From: Deinococcales bacterium
Lineage (GTDB): Bacteria; Deinococcota; Deinococci; Deinococcales; JAAFIG01
Direction: 5' to 3'
Length of the DNA stretch: 55,208 bases
Assembly (NCBI GenBank): GCA_013298595.1
Contig: JAAFIG010000024.1
Location: 1 to 55,208 of the forward strand
Both the position numbers and the translations under genes were made by a program. Numbering within the stretch: position 1 is the first letter of the stretch; each line of letters starts with the position of its first letter. The notes beneath the pieces are model-generated. The model was not told the DNA's origin and ran no database searches. It saw nothing but the letters and a program-made list of their open reading frames with translations. This document shows, piece after piece, positions 25,108-33,941 of this stretch.

Positions 25108-25848
25108 CTAGCGCAACTGTGGCTTCATTTGCTCGAGCAAACCCCTCACGCCATCTATACCCACGGTCAGCATCTCGAGAAATTGTGGATGCTCGATACT
25201 CTCGCCACCCTCAGAGCCGCCTTGCACTTCAACGATTTTGCCTGTGTTGGTGGCAATAATATTGATATCGGCTTGTGCACTTGAGTCTTCGATGTAATCC
25301 AAATCCAAACGAATTTCGTTATCCACTAAGCCCACACTGACCGCACCTATTTCACCACGCAAAGCCCAATCATCCAGTGTACCAGCTCGAGTCATCCGAT
25401 CACAAAGGTCGTGCAATGCAGCATAACCTGCCAGCACACTGGTCACTCGAGTCCCACCATCGGCTTGCAGCACATCACAATCAATCACCAAGGTTTTATT
25501 TTTAAACAAATCCAAATCCACAGTCGCCCGAAACGCCCGACCCAACAAACGCTGAATTTCCTGAGTCCGCCCACCCAACTTCTGACGTTCCCGTTGCGTC
25601 CGATCATGCGTTGCTCGAGGCAACAAATTGTACTCCGCCATCAACCAACCCGTTGGCGGCAACTTCTTACCATTGGCATCGCGCCGATCCATCAAATGCC
25701 GAGGCACTTGATGCTCCAATGTAATCGTACAAAGCACATGCGTATGACCAAGTTTCACAATACTCGAGCCTTCGGCATACCGATTCACATTACGACGAAC
25801 TTCTAACGGACGACACTCGAGATTAGTACGATTTTGACGTTGAGCCAT
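25108..25848 (-). CDS. rph: Ribonuclease PH
   Basis: 246 aa. Contains the RNase PH signatures RPLEVRRNVNRYAEGSS, EYNLLPRATHDRTQRER, GRTQEIQRLLGRAFRA and CDVLQADGGTRVTS, with the phosphate-binding Arg and Asp residues. It trims tRNA 3' ends phosphorolytically. AAGGA lies upstream of ATG 25848. In Deinococcus-Thermus genomes rph and murI often sit together, as here, although a repeat-filled gap of 379 bases separates them. Confidence 0.96.
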   Translation of the reverse strand: MAQRQNRTNLECRPLEVRRNVNRYAEGSSIVKLGHTHVLCTITLEHQVPRHLMDRRDANGKKLPPTGWLMAEYNLLPRATHDRTQRERQKLGGRTQEIQRLLGRAFRATVDLDLFKNKTLVIDCDVLQADGGTRVTSVLAGYAALHDLCDRMTRAGTLDDWALRGEIGAVSVGLVDNEIRLDLDYIEDSSAQADINIIATNTGKIVEVQGGSEGGESIEHPQFLEMLTVGIDGVRGLLEQMKPQLR

Positions 25849-26033
25849 GGGAATCCTTAATAAGCTGTTAGCGACAAGCTATGAGCTTCTTGCTTTTGTA
25901 GTATGCCTGTGTCCACTTAACAGGATAAAAGGCGGTGCTGGGTGAACATTGTAACCTCAAGAATGCGTTTTTGTTTTTGTCAAAGACAATTTTTGTATTC
26001 GTCCTGTGACCACCAACGTTTTTGCGTTTCGTA

Positions 26034-26056
26034 GGGTGCGAACCTTGTGTTCGCCC
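26034..26056. repeat. Dispersed palindromic repeat, copy c
   Basis: GGGTGCGAACCTTGTG then TTCGCCC; imperfect palindrome, first half of the tandem pair. Confidence 0.7.
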
Positions 26057-26084
26057 AATATTAACCAACGATTCACATTTTGTA

Positions 26085-26107
26085 GGGCGCGACCCTTGTG
26101 GTCGCCC
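26085..26107. repeat. Dispersed palindromic repeat, copy d
   Basis: GGGCGCGACCCTTGTG then GTCGCCC; second half of the tandem pair, with compensating changes in both arms relative to copy c (AA/TT to AC/GT). Confidence 0.7.
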
Positions 26108-26168
26108 AGTGTTAACCAACGTTCTTAAATTTCCTCGAGAATGCTTTTGAATTTTGCTTTGGCTAGTT

Positions 26169-26188
26169 AGGCGAGGCAAGCCCCGCCT
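26169..26188. repeat. Dispersed palindromic repeat, copy e
   Basis: AGGCGAGGCAAGCCCCGCCT, followed by CTACGGTT, the same outer flank as copy g. Confidence 0.7.
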
Positions 26189-26205
26189 CTACGGTTTATT
26201 TTGGG

Positions 26206-26227
26206 CTTGGGCGAGGCATGCCTCGGG
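26206..26227. repeat. Dispersed palindromic repeat, copy f, abutting the murI stop
   Basis: Contains the perfect 14-bp palindrome CGAGGCATGCCTCG (26212-26225). It ends directly at the murI stop codon and could act as a 3' hairpin for murI mRNA. Confidence 0.7.
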
Positions 26228-27043
26228 TTAGGTTGGTTGCAATCTTTTATGCCCAGCAGCCAGTAATGCTTCGATCTCGAGGTGGTGCATTTCTCCGTCC
26301 ACACCTCCGATCACATTGGCGGTGTGTTGGTAGCTTTGTGGGTCGCCAGTTATAAAGTGGGTAACGCTACCTCGAGTGGTTTGATGGGTTTGTAGTGCTT
26401 TTGTCTCGAGGGATTTTTTGACCACATTGGCTGTGGCAAAGGCGCTATCCACTACTGATATGGTGTCGCCAAGGTGAGCTGCGATGGCGTTTTTTAAGAC
26501 AGGGTAATGGGTACAACCAAGAATCAGGGCATCCAAGTTTTTCGGACGGGTTTTTAAGTAATGCTCGATTAAAATTTGTGCCTCGAGCGAATCGGATAAG
26601 CCTTCTTCAACCAGCGGTGCCAGCATCGGGCAACTTTGCGCCCAAACTTCATGCCCTGCTGCCTCGAGACGGCTTTGGTACGCCCCACTGGCAATGGTGC
26701 CTCGAGTGGCGATTACACCTATTACACCACCGCTGCTGGCTGCACTGGCTGCCATGACACCGGGTTCGATGACACCAATGACTGGCACAGTCGCGGTGCT
26801 CGAGTCAGCACAAGTACTGGCGGTGTTGCAGGCAATGACGATCATTTTTGCCCCTTGGGATTCAAGGAAGACTGCGTTTTCCTTGGCAAAACCTCGAATC
26901 ATTTCTCGAGGTTTACGTCCGTATGGGAAGCGGGCAGTATCGCCGAGGTAAACAAAATCCTCGCAAGGTAACAGTTCTCGCATGGCGCGTAGAACTGTTA
27001 AACCACCGACTCCTGAATCAAAAACACCAATGGGTCTGGTCAT
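26228..27043 (-). CDS. murI: Glutamate racemase MurI
   Basis: 271 aa. Both catalytic cysteines are present: ACNTAS and GCTHYP. The N-terminal DSGVGGLTVL segment binds the substrate. It supplies D-glutamate for peptidoglycan. Start ATG 27043 is preferred over the longer frame from 27136; a -10-like TAGAAT ends 10 bases upstream. Divergent from the alkyltransferase-like gene with 42 bases between starts. Confidence 0.96.
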   Translation of the reverse strand: MTRPIGVFDSGVGGLTVLRAMRELLPCEDFVYLGDTARFPYGRKPREMIRGFAKENAVFLESQGAKMIVIACNTASTCADSSTATVPVIGVIEPGVMAASAASSGGVIGVIATRGTIASGAYQSRLEAAGHEVWAQSCPMLAPLVEEGLSDSLEAQILIEHYLKTRPKNLDALILGCTHYPVLKNAIAAHLGDTISVVDSAFATANVVKKSLETKALQTHQTTRGSVTHFITGDPQSYQHTANVIGGVDGEMHHLEIEALLAAGHKRLQPT

Positions 27044-27085
27044 GCCGCCCAAGATTCTACGCTGTTCTGTGAGAGAATAACCAGT

Positions 27086-27409
27086 ATGAAACTCGAGGCG
27101 GATTTCCGAGACAAAGTTCTGGCAATTGTGGCACAAATTCCGTATGGTCGGGTTGCCACGTATGGCAGCGTTGCCTTAATGTCTGGTTATCCGCGCCGAG
27201 CACGACATGTCGGGCATTTGCTACGAGGGATATCTGAAGCTACCGCCGATGTTATTCCGTGGCAAAGAGTGGTTAACTCGAGCGGAAAGTTATCTACGTA
27301 CAAAATAGGTACAGGAGATTTGCAAAAAACCTTGCTCGAGGCTGAAGGGATTACGTTTACCAAAACAGGTGGCTTGAAACTTAAACAACTCGAATGGTGG
27401 CTCGAGTAA
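27086..27409 (+). CDS. Alkyltransferase-like (ATL) DNA-binding protein
   Basis: 107 aa, only the C-terminal DNA-binding domain of O6-methylguanine methyltransferases. The helix-turn-helix region reads RVATYGSVALMSGYPRRARHVGHLL. Where active Ogt/MGMT has Pro-Cys-His-Arg, this protein has Pro-Trp-Gln-Arg (IPWQRVV), so the acceptor Cys is Trp, the mark of ATL proteins. These bind O6-alkylguanine and hand it to nucleotide excision repair. The downstream LLEAEGI...GGLKL segment is intact. Followed by repeat copy g. Confidence 0.9.
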   Translation: MKLEADFRDKVLAIVAQIPYGRVATYGSVALMSGYPRRARHVGHLLRGISEATADVIPWQRVVNSSGKLSTYKIGTGDLQKTLLEAEGITFTKTGGLKLKQLEWWLE

Positions 27410-27443
27410 TTGCTTACAACAAAAGAATCAAAAATGTTGTCTG

Positions 27444-27475
27444 GTAGGGGCGAGGCATGCCTCGCCTCTACGGTT
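27444..27475. repeat. Dispersed palindromic repeat, copy g (most complete)
   Basis: Order: GTAGGGGCGAGGC, ATGCCTCGCC, TCTACGGTT. The arms pair over almost the full length, including outer GTAG/CTAC, which makes this the best example of the family. Confidence 0.8.
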
Positions 27476-27481
27476 AGGTCG

Positions 27482-28201
27482 TTATTTGCAATTAGGTTCG
27501 GCTGCGGCTTTGGCATCAGCAATCAATTTTTTCAATGGTGGCACGCCAAACTCGGCGCGTTCAGCATCGGTGGTGCGCGGGTCGGTCACATAAACTCGAT
27601 TACATTGATTCATCCAACTCGAGGCTTGGGTGCCAAATTTCTGGGCTTTACCCGAGAACATCAAAGAGCGGTCAAGAGTAACAGCAAACAAATTAGCTGT
27701 CCTAGAAGTTTTTGATGGTATTTGTTTTTGTTTCTCGAGACTCATGGCAAAAGCTGCAAGTGCATTAGCTAATCTGAAATGTGGTACACAATTACCATGT
27801 TGAAAAATAAGACCAATATTGATGAAATCTTCGATGGTCACTGCTTTCGCAAGCAGCACTAATGCCTTTTCACGACGAATTTGGTCACCATTTGCACCAT
27901 CTGGATCAGGTTTACCTGTGCGGGGTGCTTGGTCGGCTGCAACTAAAGCGGCTAATTGTTTTGTCACGGTTAGGCTTGCTTTGGCATTGGAGACATCGGT
28001 TGGAATCATCAGCCCTTTGAGTGATGGAAGACAACTCCCACCCATCGAAACGCCTCGAGGAAAATCCATCATGGTTTTTGGAATTGGATTTGGTTTGATT
28101 GTTTCAGGCAAAGGTGCTGGTTTGAATGGCTCGAGAACCGCTCCAGATTGCGCTAAAACTAAGCTAGTCAATGCCAGCACCATAACCAAAGCTCGAGTCA
28201 T
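27482..28201 (-). CDS. Secreted protein of unknown function
   Basis: 239 aa. Signal peptide (MTRALVMVLALTSLVLAQ), then a Pro-rich stretch (about residues 20-50). The rest is mostly helical, with four Cys in the mature part (SCLP, GNCVPH, NQCNRV, C-terminal Pro-Asn-Cys), likely disulfides. No family recognised. TACGGT ends 6 bases before the ATG, suggesting a leaderless start. It lies 44 bases after the guaB stop on the same strand and is read away from it. Confidence 0.6.
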   Translation of the reverse strand: MTRALVMVLALTSLVLAQSGAVLEPFKPAPLPETIKPNPIPKTMMDFPRGVSMGGSCLPSLKGLMIPTDVSNAKASLTVTKQLAALVAADQAPRTGKPDPDGANGDQIRREKALVLLAKAVTIEDFINIGLIFQHGNCVPHFRLANALAAFAMSLEKQKQIPSKTSRTANLFAVTLDRSLMFSGKAQKFGTQASSWMNQCNRVYVTDPRTTDAERAEFGVPPLKKLIADAKAAAEPNCK

Positions 28202-28207
28202 GGCGCA

Positions 28208-28213
28208 ACCGTA
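28208..28213 (-). promoter_or_regulatory. Leaderless -10 box of the secreted protein gene
   Basis: TACGGT on the minus strand, 6 bases before ATG 28201. The box is less canonical than the others. Confidence 0.4.
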
Positions 28214-28245
28214 CCGGTGTTTTATGAAGCAAGCATGAACCGCGT

Positions 28246-30147
<1,902 letters not shown>

Positions 30148-30176
30148 AACGATTTGGCGTATAGCAACGTATTAAG

Positions 30177-30656
30177 ATGGGTATGACTATGCAACGACTT
30201 TCAACTCGCTTAACGACGTTTATGCCCTTGATCGGCACTATTTTTCTGGCATTTGCCATTTATTTTGCAACTACACCTGTTCTAATGATAGGACGTGGTT
30301 ATGCAAGACACAATGCCAGTCCGACAGAGCGGCTATTCGCAGTGTTATTTATGCTTGCTTTTATGGCGTTTACCTTCTGGCAAACATTGATTTTGTACCA
30401 TGTCAGCCGTGGCAAAGACGGTTTTCTGGTCAGTCGGTTCGGTAAGCAACACACCATTGCTTTTAAGGATGTAACTGCCATTCAATTAACGTTTTTTGGA
30501 AGATGGGGTTTAGGGGCATTGAATCGAAACAAAACCGTTTATATTCAATATCTTGGCGATGATGGTAGAACTCAGAAGATTATTTTTCAAGTTGCCCAAA
30601 GTGTTTCAAAGCAATCCATGTGGCTCGAGGAGTTACAAGAAATTTTGTACACATGA
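30177..30656 (+). CDS. Two-helix membrane protein with a PH-like C-terminal part
   Basis: 159 aa from ATG 30177; ATGs at 30183 and 30189 are in frame and equally possible. Two membrane helices (about residues 15-38 and 52-73) are followed by a soluble beta-rich segment (GFLVSRFGKQHTIAFKDVTAIQLTFFG..., KTVYIQYLGDDGRTQKIIFQ) like bacterial PH domains of the YdbT/DUF304 kind. That reading rests on pattern only. Probably follows the preceding small gene in one transcript. Confidence 0.55.
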   Translation: MGMTMQRLSTRLTTFMPLIGTIFLAFAIYFATTPVLMIGRGYARHNASPTERLFAVLFMLAFMAFTFWQTLILYHVSRGKDGFLVSRFGKQHTIAFKDVTAIQLTFFGRWGLGALNRNKTVYIQYLGDDGRTQKIIFQVAQSVSKQSMWLEELQEILYT

Positions 30657-30738
30657 ACTCAAGTCGCTAAAGCACACCTCGAGACATATCCGCAATATAA
30701 ATTCGCTTTTGATGATCTCAAATAAATGGTTTCTACAG

Positions 30739-30744
30739 TACAAT
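30739..30744 (+). promoter_or_regulatory. Possible leaderless -10 box of the GNAT gene
   Basis: TACAAT ends 5 bases before ATG 30750, pointing to that start rather than ATG 30726. Confidence 0.45.
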
Positions 30745-30749
30745 CGTTT

Positions 30750-31490
30750 ATGACTTTACAACGCCTTGAAGGCAGTTTGAAACGTATTGGTTTGCTGGAA
30801 CGCCAGCATTTTGTTACAACGGGTTTTGATGTTTTTATATCCTCAGACCCAACCGAGTACATGAGTTTCGCTATGCCGCACACAAATCTCGAGGATTGGG
30901 GTGCAGCTATTCTCGAGTTGCAAAGTGTTTTTGGCAGTCATCAGCGACGGGTACGGCTTGAGTATTTTCATGAGTTGTACCCGAATTTACGGGCAGCTCT
31001 CGAGCAGGCAAAGTTTATGTTGGATATGTCTGCACCTGTGATGGTGATTGAACCACAACAATTAGTGGTTGCTTCTGGTGGTTGGGTGCGTGTTTTGCAA
31101 CCCGATAAACTCGAGATTGAACGTTTTTTACGTGGTCAAAGTGTGGCTTTTGGTGGCACTAGTGGCGATGACAGTTTGGGTTGGCTCGAGAGTATCTTGG
31201 TGGGTCTTAAAAGTGGTGCTGCGCGTGGAATGTGGCTCGAGGTTAATAATCAAATGGTTTCTGGGGCAATTATTCAAGGTGCAGAGGATGGTGAATTAGC
31301 AGGGGTTTGGACTGCACCTGAACATCAAGGCAAAGGGTTTGCTTTTGCAGTCTGTCATGCTTTGCTCGAGGGATATTTTGCTTCTGGGCAAAGTCTTTGT
31401 TGGTTGTCAGCAGCAGTTGGTGCTCAGCAGTTATATACAAAACTTGGCTTCCAGGTTGTTGGTACGCAACTTAATATGCGTTTGGGTTAA
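30750..31490 (+). CDS. GNAT-family N-acetyltransferase
   Basis: 246 aa from ATG 30750; ATG 30726 is in frame and would add eight residues. The C-terminal part is a GNAT domain: GVWTAPEHQGKGFAFAVCHA holds the acetyl-CoA loop (Gln-Gly-Lys-Gly), and the end LYTKLGFQVVGTQLNMRLG is the usual last motif. The N-terminal half (to about residue 140) is a divergent repeat or substrate domain. Substrate unknown. Its last 20 bases overlap the convergent aat gene. Confidence 0.8.
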   Translation: MTLQRLEGSLKRIGLLERQHFVTTGFDVFISSDPTEYMSFAMPHTNLEDWGAAILELQSVFGSHQRRVRLEYFHELYPNLRAALEQAKFMLDMSAPVMVIEPQQLVVASGGWVRVLQPDKLEIERFLRGQSVAFGGTSGDDSLGWLESILVGLKSGAARGMWLEVNNQMVSGAIIQGAEDGELAGVWTAPEHQGKGFAFAVCHALLEGYFASGQSLCWLSAAVGAQQLYTKLGFQVVGTQLNMRLG

Positions 31491-32061
31491 ATTGCCGCTC
31501 GAGTTTAACAGCTTGGGCAAGTAATTTCTTAAATTCACGCTCTGGTACTTGGTACGCACCGAATCGCTCGAGGTGCGGGTTCTGAATTTGTGCATCGAAG
31601 AGAGTAAAGCTGTTGTTTGCAAGGTGCTGGGCTAAGCGTACCAAGGCAATTTTGCCGCACTCTGGCACAATGGTAAACATGCTTTCACCAATGAAGGCTG
31701 CGCCAATCACTAAACCCAGTACGCCACCAGCTAATTTGTCATCCAGCCATGTTTCAAAACTATAAGCAATACCAGCAGCGTTTAACTCGAGATAAATTTG
31801 GTGTAATTCTGGGGTAATCCAAGTTTCTTCTCGGTCGGCACAACCTTCGACAACAGCTTCAAAGTCGGCATTGATTCGGGATTCATAAAGGCTTGAGTTG
31901 AGTTTGCGTTTTAAGCTCGAGGGAATATGTAAGCGTGAATCTAATGGAATCAAGGCATGAACCCGACTCGAGTACCAATTAAGTCCGTCGCCGTTATCCA
32001 TCAAAAAGTACCCTTCGCGGTACGCGGCGACAATGCTGGCAGGGTCGAAGATTGGGTTCAT
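31471..32061 (-). CDS. aat: Leucyl/phenylalanyl-tRNA-protein transferase
   Basis: 196 aa. Family text: REGYFLM, then LNWYSSRVHALIPLDS, SFETWLDDKLAGGVLGLVIGAAFIGESMF, and LFDAQIQNPHLERFGAYQVPEREF. It attaches Leu or Phe to N-terminal Lys/Arg for the N-end rule (ClpS/ClpAP) pathway. Slightly shorter than the E. coli enzyme, as usual outside enterics. The 3' end overlaps the convergent GNAT gene by 20 bases. Confidence 0.93.
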   Translation of the reverse strand: MNPIFDPASIVAAYREGYFLMDNGDGLNWYSSRVHALIPLDSRLHIPSSLKRKLNSSLYESRINADFEAVVEGCADREETWITPELHQIYLELNAAGIAYSFETWLDDKLAGGVLGLVIGAAFIGESMFTIVPECGKIALVRLAQHLANNSFTLFDAQIQNPHLERFGAYQVPEREFKKLLAQAVKLERQFNPNAY

Positions 32062-32083
32062 GTGTTACTGCTTAATGGTTGTT

Positions 32084-32350
32084 TTAAGCGTCTGGTTGTT
32101 GTTGAATGACCAGAGCAGGGGCGTTTTCATCGGTGCGGTATAAACTAAAACCTTCGATTTCTGAGGGTACAACCCAGTAGACTGCACCTTCAAAGTTCAT
32201 AATGAGGGCGTGGTGTTGCTCGGTTGCCACTTTGATACCAGCGTACATGCGGCTAACAGCTTCTGTGAGTACTTTGGCTTCTTCTTCTGTGTTGGCACGC
32301 CCAATGACGATTTCCCGTCCCGATTTTAAGAGTAGTAATAATTCGTACAT
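32084..32350 (-). CDS. Small protein of unknown function
   Basis: 88 aa from ATG 32350 (MYELLLLLKSGREIVIGRAN); an upstream ATG at 32368 would add six residues. TACATT ends 8 bases before the chosen start. The sequence alternates strand and helix: ELLLLLKSGREIVIG, a helix AKVLTEAVSRMYAG, then ALIMNFEGAVYWVVPSEIEGFSLYR. No family recognised. Lies 22 bases upstream of aat on the same strand, so co-transcription with aat is likely. Divergent from def. Confidence 0.6.
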   Translation of the reverse strand: MYELLLLLKSGREIVIGRANTEEEAKVLTEAVSRMYAGIKVATEQHHALIMNFEGAVYWVVPSEIEGFSLYRTDENAPALVIQQQPDA

Positions 32351-32358
32351 GACCAAAG

Positions 32359-32364
32359 AATGTA
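32359..32364 (-). promoter_or_regulatory. -10 box of the small gene upstream of aat
   Basis: TACATT on the minus strand, 8 bases before ATG 32350; the divergent def promoter lies 22 bases further along. Confidence 0.4.
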
Positions 32365-32385
32365 CCATGAAAAACGAAAATTAGG

Positions 32386-32391
32386 TAAAGT
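32386..32391 (+). promoter_or_regulatory. Leaderless -10 box of def
   Basis: TAAAGT ends 6 bases before ATG 32398. A second box-like TACAAT (32391-32396) is too close to the start to serve. Confidence 0.5.
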
Positions 32392-32397
32392 ACAATT

Positions 32398-32961
32398 ATG
32401 GTTTTACCGATTCGACTCTATGGCGACCCCGTACTTCGCACCAAAGCCAGACCAGTAAAGGATTTTAGTACCATTCCTCAACTGGCTGCCGATATGCTCG
32501 AGACCATGTATGAAGCCAAAGGCGTTGGGCTTGCAGCTCCGCAAGTTGGTTTATCGCAACGCGTTTTTGTTTGGGCAGAATATGATGATGAAGTTGAAGA
32601 AGGCGAGGATTCACCTGCAAAAATTCTTAACGAGTACGTTGTGGTTAATCCTTGCCTCGAGATCATCGAGAAAACCATTGTTGAAGGTACAGAAGGCTGC
32701 CTCAGTATTCCCAGTATTTATATCGAAGGTGTGCCGCGTCCTCGAGTGGTGCGCCTTCATTATCAGAATGAACGCGGCGAGCCGCAAAGTATGGAACTCG
32801 AGGATTTTAATGCCAGAGTTGTGCAGCACGAATTTGATCATCTCGAGAGTAAATTGTTCTTGGATTTGTTGCCACGTAGTGTGCTTGACGAGCATCGGGC
32901 GGAGCTTGCCAAAATGCAACGTGATGCCAAGGCGTTCTTAAAGGAATTAAAACAAAAGTAG
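32398..32961 (+). CDS. def: Peptide deformylase
   Basis: 187 aa with all three motifs: GVGLAAPQVG, EGCLSIP and the metal site QHEFDH (HExxH type). It removes the formyl group from new proteins in the cytoplasm. A short acidic insert (EYDDEVEEGEDSPAK) lies between motifs 1 and 2. Next to fmt, which adds the formyl group to the initiator tRNA, the classical pairing. Confidence 0.97.
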   Translation: MVLPIRLYGDPVLRTKARPVKDFSTIPQLAADMLETMYEAKGVGLAAPQVGLSQRVFVWAEYDDEVEEGEDSPAKILNEYVVVNPCLEIIEKTIVEGTEGCLSIPSIYIEGVPRPRVVRLHYQNERGEPQSMELEDFNARVVQHEFDHLESKLFLDLLPRSVLDEHRAELAKMQRDAKAFLKELKQK

Positions 32962-32993
32962 TGTATGGTGCTGGCAGAGTTAGGGGTGGGTTT

Positions 32994-33914
32994 ATGATTC
33001 CTCGAGTTGCGTTTTTTGGTTCTCCTGCGTTTGCTTTGCCTGTACTCGAGGCTATCCGAGCTAAGTTTGATGTTGTGCTGGTGGTTGCCCAGCCCGATAA
33101 ACCCGCTGGACGTGGTTTGAAATTAACCCCGCCTGCGGTTGCAATTCGAGCTGTGCAATTGGGTTTGCCACTCGAGCAACCCGTTAAACTAAGAAAAAAT
33201 GAGGTTTTTGCTGAAAGCTTACGTGCCAGTGGTGCAGATGTTTGTGTGACTTGTGCATATGGCAAAATTTTGCCACAACATATTCTTGAGATTCCCAAGT
33301 TTGGTTTTCTCAATGTGCATACCAGTTTATTACCTAAGTACCGTGGTGCAGCCCCAATTCAATGGGCGATTATTGAAGGTGAAACCGAAACAGGTGTCAC
33401 CATCATGAAAACCGATGTTGGTATGGACACAGGCGATATTGCCTTGGTAGGTAAGCTCGAGATTGGCGCATCGGAAACCAGTCTCGAGTTAGCCCCAAGA
33501 CTTTCGATTTTAGGCGCGGATTTAATTGTGCAGGCACTGGAAAACCTCGAGCGGCTTGTGTTTACAGTGCAAAACCACGAGGCAGCAACCCATGCCCGAA
33601 TGCTCGAGAAAGAAGATGGTCGGATTGATTGGAGTAAAAGTGCGATCTCGAGTTTTAATCTGTTCCGAGGGGTGGCTGGTTGGCCCGGTTCATTTGCATT
33701 CCTGAATAACAAACTCCTTAAAGTTCATGCAATGCGCCTCGCAACTGGGCAGGGGAGAGCAGGCGAAATCCTGCGGCTCGAGGATGGTGTAGTCGTTGCG
33801 ACGGCTGATGGTGCGTTGGAATTACTCGAGGTACAACCCGAAGGCAAAGCGAAAATGTCTGCGCTCGAGTGGGTCAAGGGTTTCCAGATTAAAATCGGTA
33901 CAATCCTGTCATGA
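32994..33914 (+). CDS. fmt: Methionyl-tRNA formyltransferase
   Basis: 306 aa from ATG 32994, with AGGGGTGGG upstream; the longer frame from 32961 adds a non-conserved tail. Formyl-transferase core FLNVHTSLLPKYRGAAPIQW and GVTIMKTDVGMDTGDI (10-formyl-THF binding and catalysis), then the C-terminal domain from about residue 205. The stop overlaps the first queG start (ATGA at 33911-33914). Confidence 0.96.
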   Translation: MIPRVAFFGSPAFALPVLEAIRAKFDVVLVVAQPDKPAGRGLKLTPPAVAIRAVQLGLPLEQPVKLRKNEVFAESLRASGADVCVTCAYGKILPQHILEIPKFGFLNVHTSLLPKYRGAAPIQWAIIEGETETGVTIMKTDVGMDTGDIALVGKLEIGASETSLELAPRLSILGADLIVQALENLERLVFTVQNHEAATHARMLEKEDGRIDWSKSAISSFNLFRGVAGWPGSFAFLNNKLLKVHAMRLATGQGRAGEILRLEDGVVVATADGALELLEVQPEGKAKMSALEWVKGFQIKIGTILS

Positions 33915-33941
33915 ACGTTGACAAGTCCAATCCTGTCATGA
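33902..33941 (+). repeat. 27-bp direct duplication of the fmt/queG junction
   Basis: AATCCTGTCATGA occurs at 33902-33914 and again at 33929-33941. The first copy contains the fmt stop and queG ATG 33911; the second contains an in-frame ATG 33938. The offset is 27 bases, nine codons. Confidence 0.85.

Larger units (their letters stand above)
25849..26227. other. Repeat-rich intergenic region between murI and rph
   Basis: 379 bases with no credible gene. It holds four copies of the dispersed palindrome. Copies c and d form a tandem unit of about 53 bases: both are followed by ...TTAACCAACG. An open frame on the minus strand (25868-26179) is only the translation of these repeats. Short stretches resemble remains of further repeat units. 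Confidence 0.75.

Noticed and set aside
24976-25284. Plus-strand frame over the 3' end of rph
   Set aside because: Overlaps the conserved rph coding sequence and its terminator on the other strand; no promoter or family.
25868-26179. Minus-strand frame of 103 codons between murI and rph
   Set aside because: Its repeated Gly-Arg-x-Gln-Gly-Ser-x-Pro-Thr-Lys text is the translation of palindrome copies c and d; no start signal or family.
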